Notes: generated from the sequence alone by a model not told the origin. Counted from the stretch's first letter, positions 42,323-51,340 are shown. The stretch: DNA of 64,000 nucleotides from JBBQWZ01 sp038210135 (GCA_038210135.1 JBBQWZ010000006.1:94587-158586); one strand, 5' to 3'. Numbers and translations are program-made.

Positions 42323-43003
42323 ATGACAGTCCTACTTGTACTCGCCACGTTCATGGTTTTCATGCTGTTCGATTATGCCGTAAACAAAGCTAAAAAACCT
42401 GCAATTCTCCCCGTAATGAGTTTTAAGCCGGTCGCCGCCCGTCCCATCATTGCCGATGAATACGTCGCCGGTTTCTTAACCCCTGACAACGTTCGCTATC
42501 ACGCCGGCCACGGTTGGCTGGCACGCGAAAGGAAAAACATCGCTCGCGTCGGTGTCGATGAATTCGCCGCCGCCCTCGGAGGCAAGCTGGACAAGATCGA
42601 ATTGCCGAAACCCGGCCAATGGATCCGTCAAGGCCAACGCGCCCTCTCCATGTTCCGCAAAGGAGACAAAGTAGATCTGGTTTCCCCCATCGAAGGCGAA
42701 GTTATCGAAGTGAATCCCGACGTCGTAAAGGACCCGAGCCTGGTCCGCAGCGACCCGTACGGCCGCGGCTGGCTGATGAAAGTTCATGTGCCCGATGAAG
42801 ACAGCACCACGCGGAATTTCGTCCCTAAAGGCTTAGTTCGCAACTGGATGCGCGACGCTGTTGAAAATGTTTACGCTTTGCAGCCGCAACTCGCTGGCGC
42901 AGCCCTTCCGGACGGCGGACGCCCTGCCGAAGACCTCCTCGCCGGAGTCGAAGGCGTGGACTGGAAAGAAGTTGCGGGTCGGTTTTTTCTGACTGCTGAG
43001 TAA
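42323..43003 (+). CDS. Membrane-anchored GcvH-like (lipoyl-carrier-like) protein
   Basis: A 226-residue protein. Residues of about 2-20 (TVLLVLATFMVFMLFDYAV) form one N-terminal membrane helix. Residues of about 55-155 match glycine-cleavage H protein: YHAGHGWLARERKNIARVGV, IELPKPGQWIRQGQ, then VSPIEGEVIEVNPDVV and DPYGRGWLMKV. Lys113 in SMFRKGDKVD aligns with the lipoyl-lysine of GcvH, though the surrounding ESVK is not kept. It is followed by FeS and NrfD genes and not by gcvT or gcvP, so a role in a membrane redox system and not glycine cleavage is inferred. Confidence 0.75.
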   Translation: MTVLLVLATFMVFMLFDYAVNKAKKPAILPVMSFKPVAARPIIADEYVAGFLTPDNVRYHAGHGWLARERKNIARVGVDEFAAALGGKLDKIELPKPGQWIRQGQRALSMFRKGDKVDLVSPIEGEVIEVNPDVVKDPSLVRSDPYGRGWLMKVHVPDEDSTTRNFVPKGLVRNWMRDAVENVYALQPQLAGAALPDGGRPAEDLLAGVEGVDWKEVAGRFFLTAE

Positions 43004-43063
43004 ATCAACAGTTTTGGCTCTGCAAGTGCATTACGCAGGGCAAGTTCGAAAGAAGGAAATCCA

Positions 43064-43849
43064 ATGGCGAAAGCGATCCTTTATGACAGTACGCTCTGCG
43101 TAGGCTGCCGCGCCTGCGAGACAGCCTGCGCCGAGCGATGGCATCTCCCGTACGACAAAACCATAGCGGCTGAAGAAAAGCTCTCCGCACACAAGAACAC
43201 TGCGATACAGACGTTCGGAGAGCACTTCAGCCGCCGTCTTTGTATGCACTGCGAAGATCCCACGTGTGCTTCGGTCTGTCCGGTTGGGGCCTTCACCAAG
43301 ACCGCGCTCGGTCCGGTGGTGTACGACGAGGACAAGTGCATGGGCTGCCGGTACTGCATGACCGCGTGCCCTTTCCAGGTTCCCACTTATGAATGGGGCA
43401 AGTTATTGCCGAAGGTCAAGAAATGCGACATGTGCTACGAGCGCCAATCGAAGGGCCAACTGACGGCATGCTCGGAAGCCTGCCCCACGGAAGCCACGAT
43501 TTGCGGGGAACGCGATCAGCTGGTCGCAATCGCACGGAAACGCATGGCGGACAAGCCCGGCGGCTACTACCCCGGAATTTACGGCCTGAATGAGGTTGGC
43601 GGAACCTCGGTTCTGATGCTCTCCGCCGTTCCGTTCGAACAAATCGGTCTGAAGTCCAAGCTCCCGCATGAAGCCCTTCCCCCACTGACCTGGCACGTCC
43701 TTTCCATGATTCCGGACATTGCGATCGCCGGTGGCGTTATGCTCGGCGGCGTCTATTGGCTGGCTCACCGGCGCGAAAAAGTCGCCGCGGAAGAGGGTCG
43801 GCCTCTACGCCCGGCCGTGAAGGACTGCAATGAAAAGGAGTGCAAGTGA
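43064..43849 (+). CDS. Four-cluster 4Fe-4S protein with C-terminal membrane helix (HybA-like)
   Basis: A 261-residue ferredoxin-type electron carrier. Cysteine clusters are CVGCRACETAC, CMHCEDPTCASVCP, CMGCRYCMTACP and CDMCYERQ with CSEACP, enough for four 4Fe-4S centres as in HybA and DmsB. The C-terminal helix DIAIAGGVMLGGVYWLAHRR anchors it. Unlike HybA it has no Tat signal, so the clusters probably face the cytoplasm. It ends in a cysteine-containing tail (DCNEKECK). It precedes the NrfD-type gene with a TGATG junction. Confidence 0.9.
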   Translation: MAKAILYDSTLCVGCRACETACAERWHLPYDKTIAAEEKLSAHKNTAIQTFGEHFSRRLCMHCEDPTCASVCPVGAFTKTALGPVVYDEDKCMGCRYCMTACPFQVPTYEWGKLLPKVKKCDMCYERQSKGQLTACSEACPTEATICGERDQLVAIARKRMADKPGGYYPGIYGLNEVGGTSVLMLSAVPFEQIGLKSKLPHEALPPLTWHVLSMIPDIAIAGGVMLGGVYWLAHRREKVAAEEGRPLRPAVKDCNEKECK

Positions 43850-44955
43850 TGGCGACGCTCAAACGGATTACTCCCTGGACCTGGCTATTTGGCGCCCTGA
43901 TGATTGCGGGCGCGTACTCGCTTTTCATCCGGTTGTTTTACGGCCTTGGCGCGGCGACCAACCTTAGCGACGCGTTCCCGTGGGGAATGTGGATTGGCTT
44001 CGATGTCCTATGCGGAGTCGGACTCGCAGCAGGCGGATTCACGCTGGTGGCGATCGTCCATATTTTCAACATTGAAAAATACAAACCGATTCTGCGCCCC
44101 GCGATCCTTACCGCCTTCCTCGGCTACGTACTGGTTATCGTTGCGCTGATGCTCGATCTGGGCCGCCCGGACCGCATCTGGCATGCGCTGGTGATGTGGA
44201 ATCCGCGCTCGGCGATGTTTGAGGTTGCCTGGTGCGTGATGCTCTACACAACCGTGCTGGCGCTCGAATTCGCGCCGGTGGTCCTTGAGCGGTTCCGGCT
44301 GACCGGCGCACTCAGGATCCTGCACATGATCTCGATCCCGCTGGTCATTATCGGCGTGGTCCTATCGACTCTGCACCAGAGCTCGCTCGGCACGCTGTTC
44401 CTCATCGTCCCGAACAAATTGCATCCGCTCTGGTACTCCTCGCTGCTCCCGCTGTTCTTCTTCCTGTCCGCCATTACGGTGGGACTGGCGATGACGATCT
44501 TTGAATCGTGGCATTCCTCGCGCGCATTCGGCAAGCAATTGGAAGTTGGGCTATTGCGCGGAATGGCGCGGGTACTCGCGGTTGTTGGCTCAGTTTATCT
44601 GGCGCTTCGGTTCATGGATCTCAATCAGAGGCACGCGCTGAAGTACATCTTCGAGGGTGGGGTGGAGAGCTGGCTGTTCGGGTTGGAGATCGCCCTGATG
44701 GTGGTACCGATCATTCTGCTGTTCCAGGAACGCGTTCGGGCGCATCCGCAGGCTTTGTACGCTTGCGCGATGAGCGTCGTCTTCGCGTTCATCGCGAACC
44801 GGCTCAACGTGAGCATCACGGGAATGGAGGCTGGCTCGGGCGTCCATTACATACCAAAATGGACCGAAATCGCCGTTACCTTGGCGATCATCGCGGCCGG
44901 GTTTGCCATGTTCCGCCTGGCAGTGAAGAACCTTCCTGTATTCGCGGAGGGGTAA
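43849..44955 (+). CDS. NrfD/HybB-type integral membrane quinone-interacting protein
   Basis: A 368-residue protein with about ten transmembrane segments (TWLFGALMIAGAYSLFIRL, GGFTLVAIVHIF, YVLVIVALMLDLG, and others), matching NrfD/HybB/PsrC-type subunits that pass electrons between quinones and an FeS partner. LDLGRPDRIWHALVMWNPRSAMFEV is a recognisable family region. ATG 43849 overlaps the upstream stop and has AAAAGGAG at good spacing. With the FeS protein it forms a quinone-FeS module, but no molybdopterin or hydrogenase catalytic subunit is present. Confidence 0.88.
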   Translation: MATLKRITPWTWLFGALMIAGAYSLFIRLFYGLGAATNLSDAFPWGMWIGFDVLCGVGLAAGGFTLVAIVHIFNIEKYKPILRPAILTAFLGYVLVIVALMLDLGRPDRIWHALVMWNPRSAMFEVAWCVMLYTTVLALEFAPVVLERFRLTGALRILHMISIPLVIIGVVLSTLHQSSLGTLFLIVPNKLHPLWYSSLLPLFFFLSAITVGLAMTIFESWHSSRAFGKQLEVGLLRGMARVLAVVGSVYLALRFMDLNQRHALKYIFEGGVESWLFGLEIALMVVPIILLFQERVRAHPQALYACAMSVVFAFIANRLNVSITGMEAGSGVHYIPKWTEIAVTLAIIAAGFAMFRLAVKNLPVFAEG

Positions 44956-46593
44956 ATGAAACCCGCCAGGCAGCGGCTTCAGACACAGTCGAAATTTCGT
45001 CATGGGCTCGCCGAAAAGCTCTCGTTCAGCCTGATCATCAGCACGGCGATCATTTTCGCGACTTACGGTTGGCTCAACCTGCGCCTCCAGCAAAAGGGGG
45101 CGCAGGACCTGATTCTGCATAGCGCGGATGGAATCGGAGACCTGATCAAGCGCAGCACCCGTTATGAGATGCTGCATAACGATCGTGAAGGGCTGCATCA
45201 ATCCATCCGCGACATCGGCAGCGAGCCTGGCATCGAGCGAATTCGTGTGTTCAACAAGGAAGGGCGCGTCGCGTTCTCGACGGATGACGCCGAGTTCAAT
45301 CAGGTTGTCAGCAAGCAGGCACCGGTTTGCCTCGCCTGCCACGCGCAGCCTGTTTCCCTACTGAAGCTGGATCGGCCGAAACGCTGGCATATCTACACGA
45401 ACGACAAACAGCAGCGCGTCATGGCCGTGGTCCGGGCCATCGAAAACGAGCCCGGCTGTTCTAGCGGCGCGTGCCACGCGCATCCAGCTTCGACCAAGGT
45501 GCTCGGACTGATTGACACGCATTTGTCGCTCGCCGCCGTGGACGCCCGCGTTGCGGAACATCAGCGGTCGCTGATCGCGTTGAGCTTTGCCGCCGTTCTG
45601 CTGATCAGCGCCGTCAGTATCGCTTTTGTCTTGCGAGTAGTGCAAAGGCCCATCCGCGAGTTGATTTCGGGCACCTACCGGGTTGCGCACGGGGACCTGA
45701 ATCACAGGCTCGAGGTGTATTCGGCCGACGAGATTGGCGACTTGGCGTGGTCCTTCGATCGCATGACCGATCAGCTGGCTTCGGCTCACGACGAACTGAC
45801 CAGTTGGGCCAAGACGCTCGAGGATCGCGTCGCCGCGAAGACGCTTGAACTGGAGCGGGTTCACACTAAGCTGCTGGCCTCGGCAAAGATGGCGTCCCTT
45901 GGAAACCTGGCGGCGACGGTCGCGCACGAGGTGAACAATCCGCTGTTCGGAATCCTGACCTACGCGCGGCTCGGCTTGAAAGATCTGGAAAAGAAAGATG
46001 GCGACCCAAAGATGCTGGAACGTCTGCGAATCATCGAACGCGAAAGCCTCCGCTGCGGCGACATCATGCGGAACCTTCTTACCTTCGCGCGGCAAACGCC
46101 GAAGAAACGCGAGCCTCGCGACGTCAATGCGCTGATCGGTCACGCGCTGGCGCTGATGAAGCACAAAGCGGAACTGCAGGGCGTCGCCGTCGAAGCAGAT
46201 TTGGCTCGCGGCTTGCCGGACGTGGATTGTGACGGCGGCCAAATCCAGCAGACGGTGCTGGTCTTACTGGTCAACGCGACGGAAGCCATGAGCTCGGGCG
46301 GAACGGTTCGCGTGCGGTCCACGCGCGACAGCGTCCGCGACGAAGTGCGGATTTCAGTTCAGGATGACGGGCCGGGAATTCCGGCCGCGGCGGCAGCGAA
46401 GATCTTCGATCCGTTCTTCACGACAAAAGAAGACCAACAGCGGACCGGGCTGGGTCTCGCGATCGCACGCAGCATTGTCGAGCAGCACGGGGGTCTGTTG
46501 ACGGTGAATTCCGTAGAGGGCCACGGTGCCGAATTCGTGTTTACGCTTCCGCTCGTGCCAGTAGCCGTAATGGCAAACGGAGGCACCCGATGA
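44956..46593 (+). CDS. Sensor histidine kinase with c-type haem motifs
   Basis: A 545-residue kinase. Membrane helices at about 22-42 and 207-230 enclose a periplasmic domain resembling DUF3365/Tll0287-type sensors, with CLACH (Cys125-His129) and CSSGACH (Cys168-His174), one CxxCH and one CX4CH haem-attachment motif. HAMP follows, then the phosphoacceptor His324 in ATVAHEVNNPLFG and an intact ATPase domain (VLLVNATEAM, DDGPGIP, GLGLAIARS). It likely senses redox state or a small ligand through haem. It directly follows the NrfD gene and overlaps the regulator gene by four bases. Confidence 0.9.
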   Translation: MKPARQRLQTQSKFRHGLAEKLSFSLIISTAIIFATYGWLNLRLQQKGAQDLILHSADGIGDLIKRSTRYEMLHNDREGLHQSIRDIGSEPGIERIRVFNKEGRVAFSTDDAEFNQVVSKQAPVCLACHAQPVSLLKLDRPKRWHIYTNDKQQRVMAVVRAIENEPGCSSGACHAHPASTKVLGLIDTHLSLAAVDARVAEHQRSLIALSFAAVLLISAVSIAFVLRVVQRPIRELISGTYRVAHGDLNHRLEVYSADEIGDLAWSFDRMTDQLASAHDELTSWAKTLEDRVAAKTLELERVHTKLLASAKMASLGNLAATVAHEVNNPLFGILTYARLGLKDLEKKDGDPKMLERLRIIERESLRCGDIMRNLLTFARQTPKKREPRDVNALIGHALALMKHKAELQGVAVEADLARGLPDVDCDGGQIQQTVLVLLVNATEAMSSGGTVRVRSTRDSVRDEVRISVQDDGPGIPAAAAAKIFDPFFTTKEDQQRTGLGLAIARSIVEQHGGLLTVNSVEGHGAEFVFTLPLVPVAVMANGGTR

Positions 46594-47930
46594 GCGCGTC
46601 GAAAGGCAGGATTCTGATTGTAGACGACGAGGCAGTCGTCCGGGAGTCGCTTACGCAATGGTTTGAAGGAGAAGGTTATGAGGTCCTGCCCGCTTCCAGC
46701 GGCAAGGAGGCGCTCACCCTGATCGCTCACGAGGATGTCGATGTCGCGCTCCTCGATATAAAGATGCCTGGCATGGACGGCATGGAACTGCAGGCCCGGT
46801 TGAAGGATGCCGATCCGGAACTCCACGTCATCATGATGACCGGGTATGCGTCGGTTGAAACCGCGGTACAGGCCCTGAAGCGCGGCGCCTACGATTACGT
46901 CACCAAGCCCGTCGATCCGGACGAGCTCTCGCATATCGTCGCCAAAGCGGCCGAGCATCGCCATACGCGGCGGGAGGTTTCGCGGTTGCGGGAGAACCTG
47001 CTCGAAATCCGTCCGCATACGGACCTCATCGGCAAGGGTCCGGCGATGCAGCGCGTTTCTGAATTGATTGAAACGGTTGCGCCCACCGACGCCACCGTTC
47101 TGATCACAGGGGAAAGCGGAACCGGCAAGGAAGTCGTCGCGCGAGCGATCCACGCTACGAGTCCACGCCGCAACATGGCGATGGTGACGATCCATTGCGG
47201 CGCGCTGACCGAGACGCTGCTCGAGAGTGAATTGTTTGGCCACGAGCGCGGCGCGTTCACCGGGGCGCAACAGCGGAAGAAAGGAAAGTTCGAGGTCGCC
47301 GACGGAGGCACGGTGTTTCTCGATGAGATCGCCGACATCAGCTTGAAGACGCAGACCGACCTGTTGCGGGTGCTGCAGGAAAAAGAAATCGTCCGCGTCG
47401 GCAGCAGCGTGGCGGTGAAGGTGGATTTCCGCTGCATCGCCGCGACGAACAAGCGTCTGGAGGATCTTGTCAAAGCGGGTACGTTCCGCCCCGATCTTTA
47501 CTACCGGCTGCATGTCGTCACCATCGATCTGCCTCCACTGCGAGATCGCCGTGAGGATATTCCGCTGCTTTCGGATCACTTCCTGCATAAGCTCTCGGTC
47601 TCGATGAACCGCGCCGTTATTCCGAGGATCTCGCCACGCGCCTTGGATCTCCTACTCGGCTACTCGTGGCCGGGCAACGTTCGCGAACTCGAAAATGCGA
47701 TCGAACGGGCGCTGGTGATCGGCCGCGGCTTGGATCTGGAACCGTCCGATTTCTCATTTCAGCTCCAGGAGTCCGTCGGGCCCGGAGAGCATTCGCTCGA
47801 GGACATGGAACGCGTGCACATCAATCGCGTCTATCAGGAATGCGAGGGCAACCATTCGCGAGCGGCCAGGGTCCTGGGTATCGACCGCACAACCCTCTAT
47901 AACAAGATCCGGAAGTACGGACTCAAGTAG
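46590..47930 (+). CDS. NtrC-family sigma-54-dependent response regulator
   Basis: A 446-residue regulator with all three domains. The receiver has VDDE at the start and phosphoacceptor Asp56 in LLDIKMPGMDG. The AAA+ domain has Walker A GESGTGKE, the sigma-54 contact loop GAFTGA and FLDEIADI. A Fis-type HTH ends the protein (RAARVLGIDRTTLYNKIRKYG). It is surely the partner of the preceding kinase and probably activates sigma-54 promoters of this or another operon. Confidence 0.95.
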   Translation: MSASKGRILIVDDEAVVRESLTQWFEGEGYEVLPASSGKEALTLIAHEDVDVALLDIKMPGMDGMELQARLKDADPELHVIMMTGYASVETAVQALKRGAYDYVTKPVDPDELSHIVAKAAEHRHTRREVSRLRENLLEIRPHTDLIGKGPAMQRVSELIETVAPTDATVLITGESGTGKEVVARAIHATSPRRNMAMVTIHCGALTETLLESELFGHERGAFTGAQQRKKGKFEVADGGTVFLDEIADISLKTQTDLLRVLQEKEIVRVGSSVAVKVDFRCIAATNKRLEDLVKAGTFRPDLYYRLHVVTIDLPPLRDRREDIPLLSDHFLHKLSVSMNRAVIPRISPRALDLLLGYSWPGNVRELENAIERALVIGRGLDLEPSDFSFQLQESVGPGEHSLEDMERVHINRVYQECEGNHSRAARVLGIDRTTLYNKIRKYGLK

Positions 47931-47937
47931 ATCCGCC

Positions 47938-48492
47938 GTGCCTGCCGCCATGAAGGACTCCGCCATTCCGATTCATTTGCTTCGAATCGGCGCGGAGGTG
48001 CCTGTTGAACTTCTCGATGATCTCGCCGCCGGGTTGGCGCGCGTGTTTCGCCTTTCCTGCCGGGTGTTTGTGGATCCCATCGACGCGGGCTTCGCTTACG
48101 ACGCAACCCGCGGCCAATATTATTCGACATCGATTTTGCGTTTCCTGGCGAACAGCCCGTCCGCGCCCGAAGCCCGTCGCCTTGCCGTAACGGCGGGGGA
48201 CCTTTTCGTTCCCATCCTGACCTTTGTATTCGGTGAAGCCCAACTCGCGGGGCGATGCGCGATCGTTGGGTTGTGCCGTCTGTATGACGAATTCTACGGC
48301 TTGCCTCCCGATCCGGCGTGCTTGCGCGAGCGCCTGCTCACCGAGGCGCTCCATGAGCTTGGCCACACCTTCGGACTCCGGCACTGCGACGACTGGAGTT
48401 GCGTCATGGCTTCGAGCCATTCCGTCGAGCGCATCGATCTCAAGGGTTCGTTCTGCGAATCTTGCCGCAAACATATCGGATTGCGAATCTGA
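47938..48492 (+). CDS. Archaemetzincin-type zinc protease
   Basis: A 184-residue protein from GTG 47938 (or 180 from ATG 47950). It has the full archaemetzincin signature: HELGHTFGLRHC (HExxHxxGxxH) followed by CDDWSCVM and, 17 residues after the Met, CESC, giving a catalytic and a structural zinc site. These small metalloproteases are found in archaea and some bacteria, mostly without known substrates. It starts seven bases after the sigma-54 regulator, so it is probably part of the same transcript. Confidence 0.9.
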   Translation: MPAAMKDSAIPIHLLRIGAEVPVELLDDLAAGLARVFRLSCRVFVDPIDAGFAYDATRGQYYSTSILRFLANSPSAPEARRLAVTAGDLFVPILTFVFGEAQLAGRCAIVGLCRLYDEFYGLPPDPACLRERLLTEALHELGHTFGLRHCDDWSCVMASSHSVERIDLKGSFCESCRKHIGLRI

Positions 48493-48514
48493 ACGACGGT
48501 CCCGAAGCCCTCGC

Positions 48515-48520
48515 TATACT
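48515..48520 (+). promoter_or_regulatory. -10 box of ttcA, leaderless-type spacing
   Basis: TATACT ends six bases before the TTG start at 48527. This spacing is the main support for that start codon. Confidence 0.5.
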
Positions 48521-48526
48521 TGGGGT

Positions 48527-49318
48527 TTGGAACTTGAGAAACAACTGCTACACAAAGTCGGGGACGCGATCCATCGCTTTAAGATGATTCGCGACGGCGA
48601 CCGCGTGGCTGTCGCGCTGTCGGGCGGTAAGGATTCGATCACATTATTGGACGCGCTGCTGATTCTGCAAAAGCGCGCGCCGATTCAATTTTCCGTGTGC
48701 GCGTTCACCATCGAACAGGGCAAATTCTTGAAGCCATTCGAGCCCCTCGGCGAATGGCTGAAGGCGCGCAACATCGACTGGACCTATCATCGCGACAATC
48801 CTAGTTTCAAGCTGCTCGAAGAACAGCCGACCCACGGCTGCGATCTTTGCTCGCGCTATCGCCGGCGGTCCGTGTATGCGCTGGTCCGCAAGCTCGGAGC
48901 GAATGTGATTGCGTTCGGCCACACAGCCGACGACTTTTGCGAATCGTTCCTGCGGAACGTCATGTTCACTGGGCGTGTCTCCTCGCTGCCGCCGATCACC
49001 TATTCGCGCCAGAAGGACTTCCGGCTGATTCGTCCACTGTGCTTTGTCCCCGAAACGCTGACCGCCGCCTACACCGCTTCACTCGGAGCGCCGGTGATTC
49101 CGTGCGGCTGCTCGGATCGCACTGGTACCGTTCGCCGCAATCTCCGCGACATGTTCAAGGATCTCGAAAAAGAGCATCCGCATTTGCAGGAGACGATGCT
49201 GGCAGCGATCGGCAACCTGCAACCGGATCGCATGCTGGACCCGCGGTTCCTCGATCTCGACGGAACAAAAGCGGAATCCGAAGCGGCGGATCTGCTGCCG
49301 ATCCTCACCGACGCGTAG
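48527..49318 (+). CDS. ttcA: tRNA 2-thiocytidine biosynthesis protein TtcA
   Basis: A 263-residue PP-loop ATPase. SGGKDSITLL is the ATP-pyrophosphatase loop; CDLCSRYRR and the later PCGC provide the cysteines that hold the 4Fe-4S cluster in TtcA. GHTADDFCESFLRNVMF and RNLRDMF are family features. It thiolates cytidine 32 of certain tRNAs. No ATG lies between the previous stop and the conserved region; TTG 48527, directly preceded by a TATACT box, is the best start. Confidence 0.88.
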   Translation: MELEKQLLHKVGDAIHRFKMIRDGDRVAVALSGGKDSITLLDALLILQKRAPIQFSVCAFTIEQGKFLKPFEPLGEWLKARNIDWTYHRDNPSFKLLEEQPTHGCDLCSRYRRRSVYALVRKLGANVIAFGHTADDFCESFLRNVMFTGRVSSLPPITYSRQKDFRLIRPLCFVPETLTAAYTASLGAPVIPCGCSDRTGTVRRNLRDMFKDLEKEHPHLQETMLAAIGNLQPDRMLDPRFLDLDGTKAESEAADLLPILTDA

Positions 49319-49363
49319 AGCAATCGTGTTTCCTTCAACGGACCGCCCAGGCTGCGCGTGGAT

Positions 49364-49369
49364 TACACT
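49364..49369 (+). promoter_or_regulatory. -10 box of the DUF1080 gene, leaderless-type spacing
   Basis: TACACT ends six bases before the ATG at 49376. Confidence 0.45.
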
Positions 49370-49375
49370 CGAAGC

Positions 49376-50275
49376 ATGAAGCTCGCCGCCGGAATCTTAC
49401 TAGCCACCTCATTCTTCGTCCCCGCCTTCGCCGACACGAATCCGTTCCTCGGCCGCTGGGATTTCAATATCTCCGGTAATCGGGCTAGCTGGCTCGGCGT
49501 GACCGAGAAGGGCGCCGCGCTGGAAGTCTGGTATCAGCCGACGGGGGGCAACGTCTTCCAAGTGAAGGACGTTCAGCGGGACGGCAGCCACATGGTGTTG
49601 AAGCTGTCGAATACCGCTTCCTGGACGCTGGATGCCAAAGACGGAAAACTCACCGGCACGCAGAAGCGCGGCGAAGAGACGACCGCCATCACGGGCGTCC
49701 GCGCACCGGAGTTGAAGCATGCGGAACCGAAATCGTGGTCGAAGCCTGAGTCGTTGTTCAATGGCAAGGACCTCGACGGCTGGGCACCGCTAGGCAAGCC
49801 GGAAAACAGTCACTGGACCGTCAAGGACGGGGTTTTGGTGAATGAATCCAAGGGGGCAAACCTGGTTTCGAACAAGAAGTTCGAAGACTTCAGGCTCCAT
49901 TTTGAAGTGAACTACCCGGAGGACGCCAACAGCGGGTTCTACCTGCGAGGCCGCTACGAGATCCAACTCGAATCAGAAGGGCTTTCGCACAACCCCCCCG
50001 AGCGCCGCATCGGTTCGATTTATGGCCGCATTGCTCCGAAGGGCGACCTCCCGCGTAAAACCGGCGTTTGGGACGTGTTTGACGTCACCTTAGTCGGCCG
50101 CGTCGTTACTGTTGTGCGCAACGGACTGACCACCATCGACCATCAGGAGATCGAAGGCATCACGGGCGGAGCGCTCGACGCCAACGAAGCGGAACCGGGT
50201 CCGTTCTACATTCAGGGCGACCACACCGGTGGGCTGAAGTTCCGCAATATCACCGTGTCGGTACCTAAGAAGTAG
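49376..50275 (+). CDS. Secreted DUF1080 (3-keto-disaccharide hydrolase-like) protein
   Basis: A 299-residue exported protein (signal LAAGILLATSFFVPAFAD). Residues of about 120-299 form the DUF1080 concanavalin-like domain: SLFNGKDLDGWAPLG, SGFYLRGRYEIQLESEG, SIYGRIAP, and GPFYIQGDHTGGLKFRNI. Some family members hydrolyse 3-ketosugars. The N-terminal portion (about 22-110) is a separate beta-domain typical of Planctomycete/Acidobacteria proteins. Confidence 0.85.
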   Translation: MKLAAGILLATSFFVPAFADTNPFLGRWDFNISGNRASWLGVTEKGAALEVWYQPTGGNVFQVKDVQRDGSHMVLKLSNTASWTLDAKDGKLTGTQKRGEETTAITGVRAPELKHAEPKSWSKPESLFNGKDLDGWAPLGKPENSHWTVKDGVLVNESKGANLVSNKKFEDFRLHFEVNYPEDANSGFYLRGRYEIQLESEGLSHNPPERRIGSIYGRIAPKGDLPRKTGVWDVFDVTLVGRVVTVVRNGLTTIDHQEIEGITGGALDANEAEPGPFYIQGDHTGGLKFRNITVSVPKK

Positions 50276-50329
50276 CGTGGCGCCGGCTTCCGCCATCTAA
50301 AGCGCCGGCGATAAAACGCCGATAGGCAT

Positions 50330-51288
50330 TTGATGGGGAACACGGAAGCGAAACCACTAGGTAGGGCGGCGCGATTCGCGCTACGCGGATTCATAGGGCT
50401 CGCGGTCGCTTTTGCGGCGAGCTGGACTGCACTCTATTTCTGTCCGGGTCTACTGATCCTGCCGTACGTCAGCCGGGCCCAGGTGAGCCCGTTTTGTTCC
50501 ACTTGGAAGGCGGTTCAGGACGTCTCCGTCAAGGTGCGCCAGGCAGAAATCCAGAAGGAAATCCACGCGAATACTCACCTTGTCCGCAAGGAAGCCGGGT
50601 ACAAGCTCTGGTCCACGCCGAACGGCGAATTCTGGGTTCCAGATACCAGCGACGAAATCATCGAGATCCTTTTGTCTCAACAGAAGCGCAAGATCTATGG
50701 CGACGCCGAAACGGGCGGTGTTAAGGCCGGGGATATCGTCCTCGACGGAGGCGCGCATGTCGGTACGTACATCCGCACTTCGCTCGACGCGGGCGCGGAA
50801 AAGATCATCGCCATCGAGCCGTCGCCCGAAGCCATTGAGTCCTACGCCGGAATTTCCCCAAAGAGATCGCCTCCGGGCGCGTCGTAATCTATCCGAAGGG
50901 CATCTGGGACGAAGAGAAGCGCCTGGTGTTCTATTCAAACGGCAACGGAGCGGCGGGTGACAGCTTCCTGGAACATGGTCCGGATTCAAAGGTGATTGCC
51001 GACATTCCGGTAACCACTATCGACAAGCTGGTCGCTGAGTTGAAACTGCCTCGCGTGGACATCATCAAGGCTGATATCAAGGGCGCGGGAACGCGCATGG
51101 TCGTCGGAGCGGTGAATACGATCCGCTCATATCATCCGCGCATTATCGTCTCGGTCGAAGAGGCTCCCGAGGATCCGGTCGCGATCAAGGCCGCCGTTCT
51201 CCAGATTGCACCGAATTACAAGTTCCGCTGCGGACCTTGTCTCTACAGCGGCGACGAAGTCCGCAACGACACCATTTTCTTCCAGTAA
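50330..51288 (+). pseudogene. FkbM-family methyltransferase with one frameshift
   Basis: The first frame (50330 on) has a membrane helix (FALRGFIGLAVAFAASWTALY) and the SAM motif DIVLDGGAHVGTYIR followed by AIEPSPEAIE. It then loses similarity and stops at 50887. The frame one base back continues with LRRNFPKEIASGRVVIYPKG, VTTIDKLVAELKLPRVDIIK and ends at 51288, completing a 319-residue FkbM-type protein. The break is near 50840 and is explained by loss of one base. It may be a real mutation or an assembly error. Intact homologues methylate sugars or polyketides. Confidence 0.8.
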
Positions 51289-51334
51289 GCCCTCTTCCAA
51301 TACCGCATTCTCATGGGGCTGTGACAAGCCACGC

Positions 51335-51340
51335 TATACT
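51335..51340 (+). promoter_or_regulatory. -10 box of the lipoprotein gene at 51350
   Basis: TATACT, nine bases before the ATG, in a context (CGCTATACTT) nearly identical to that before ttcA. Confidence 0.45.
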
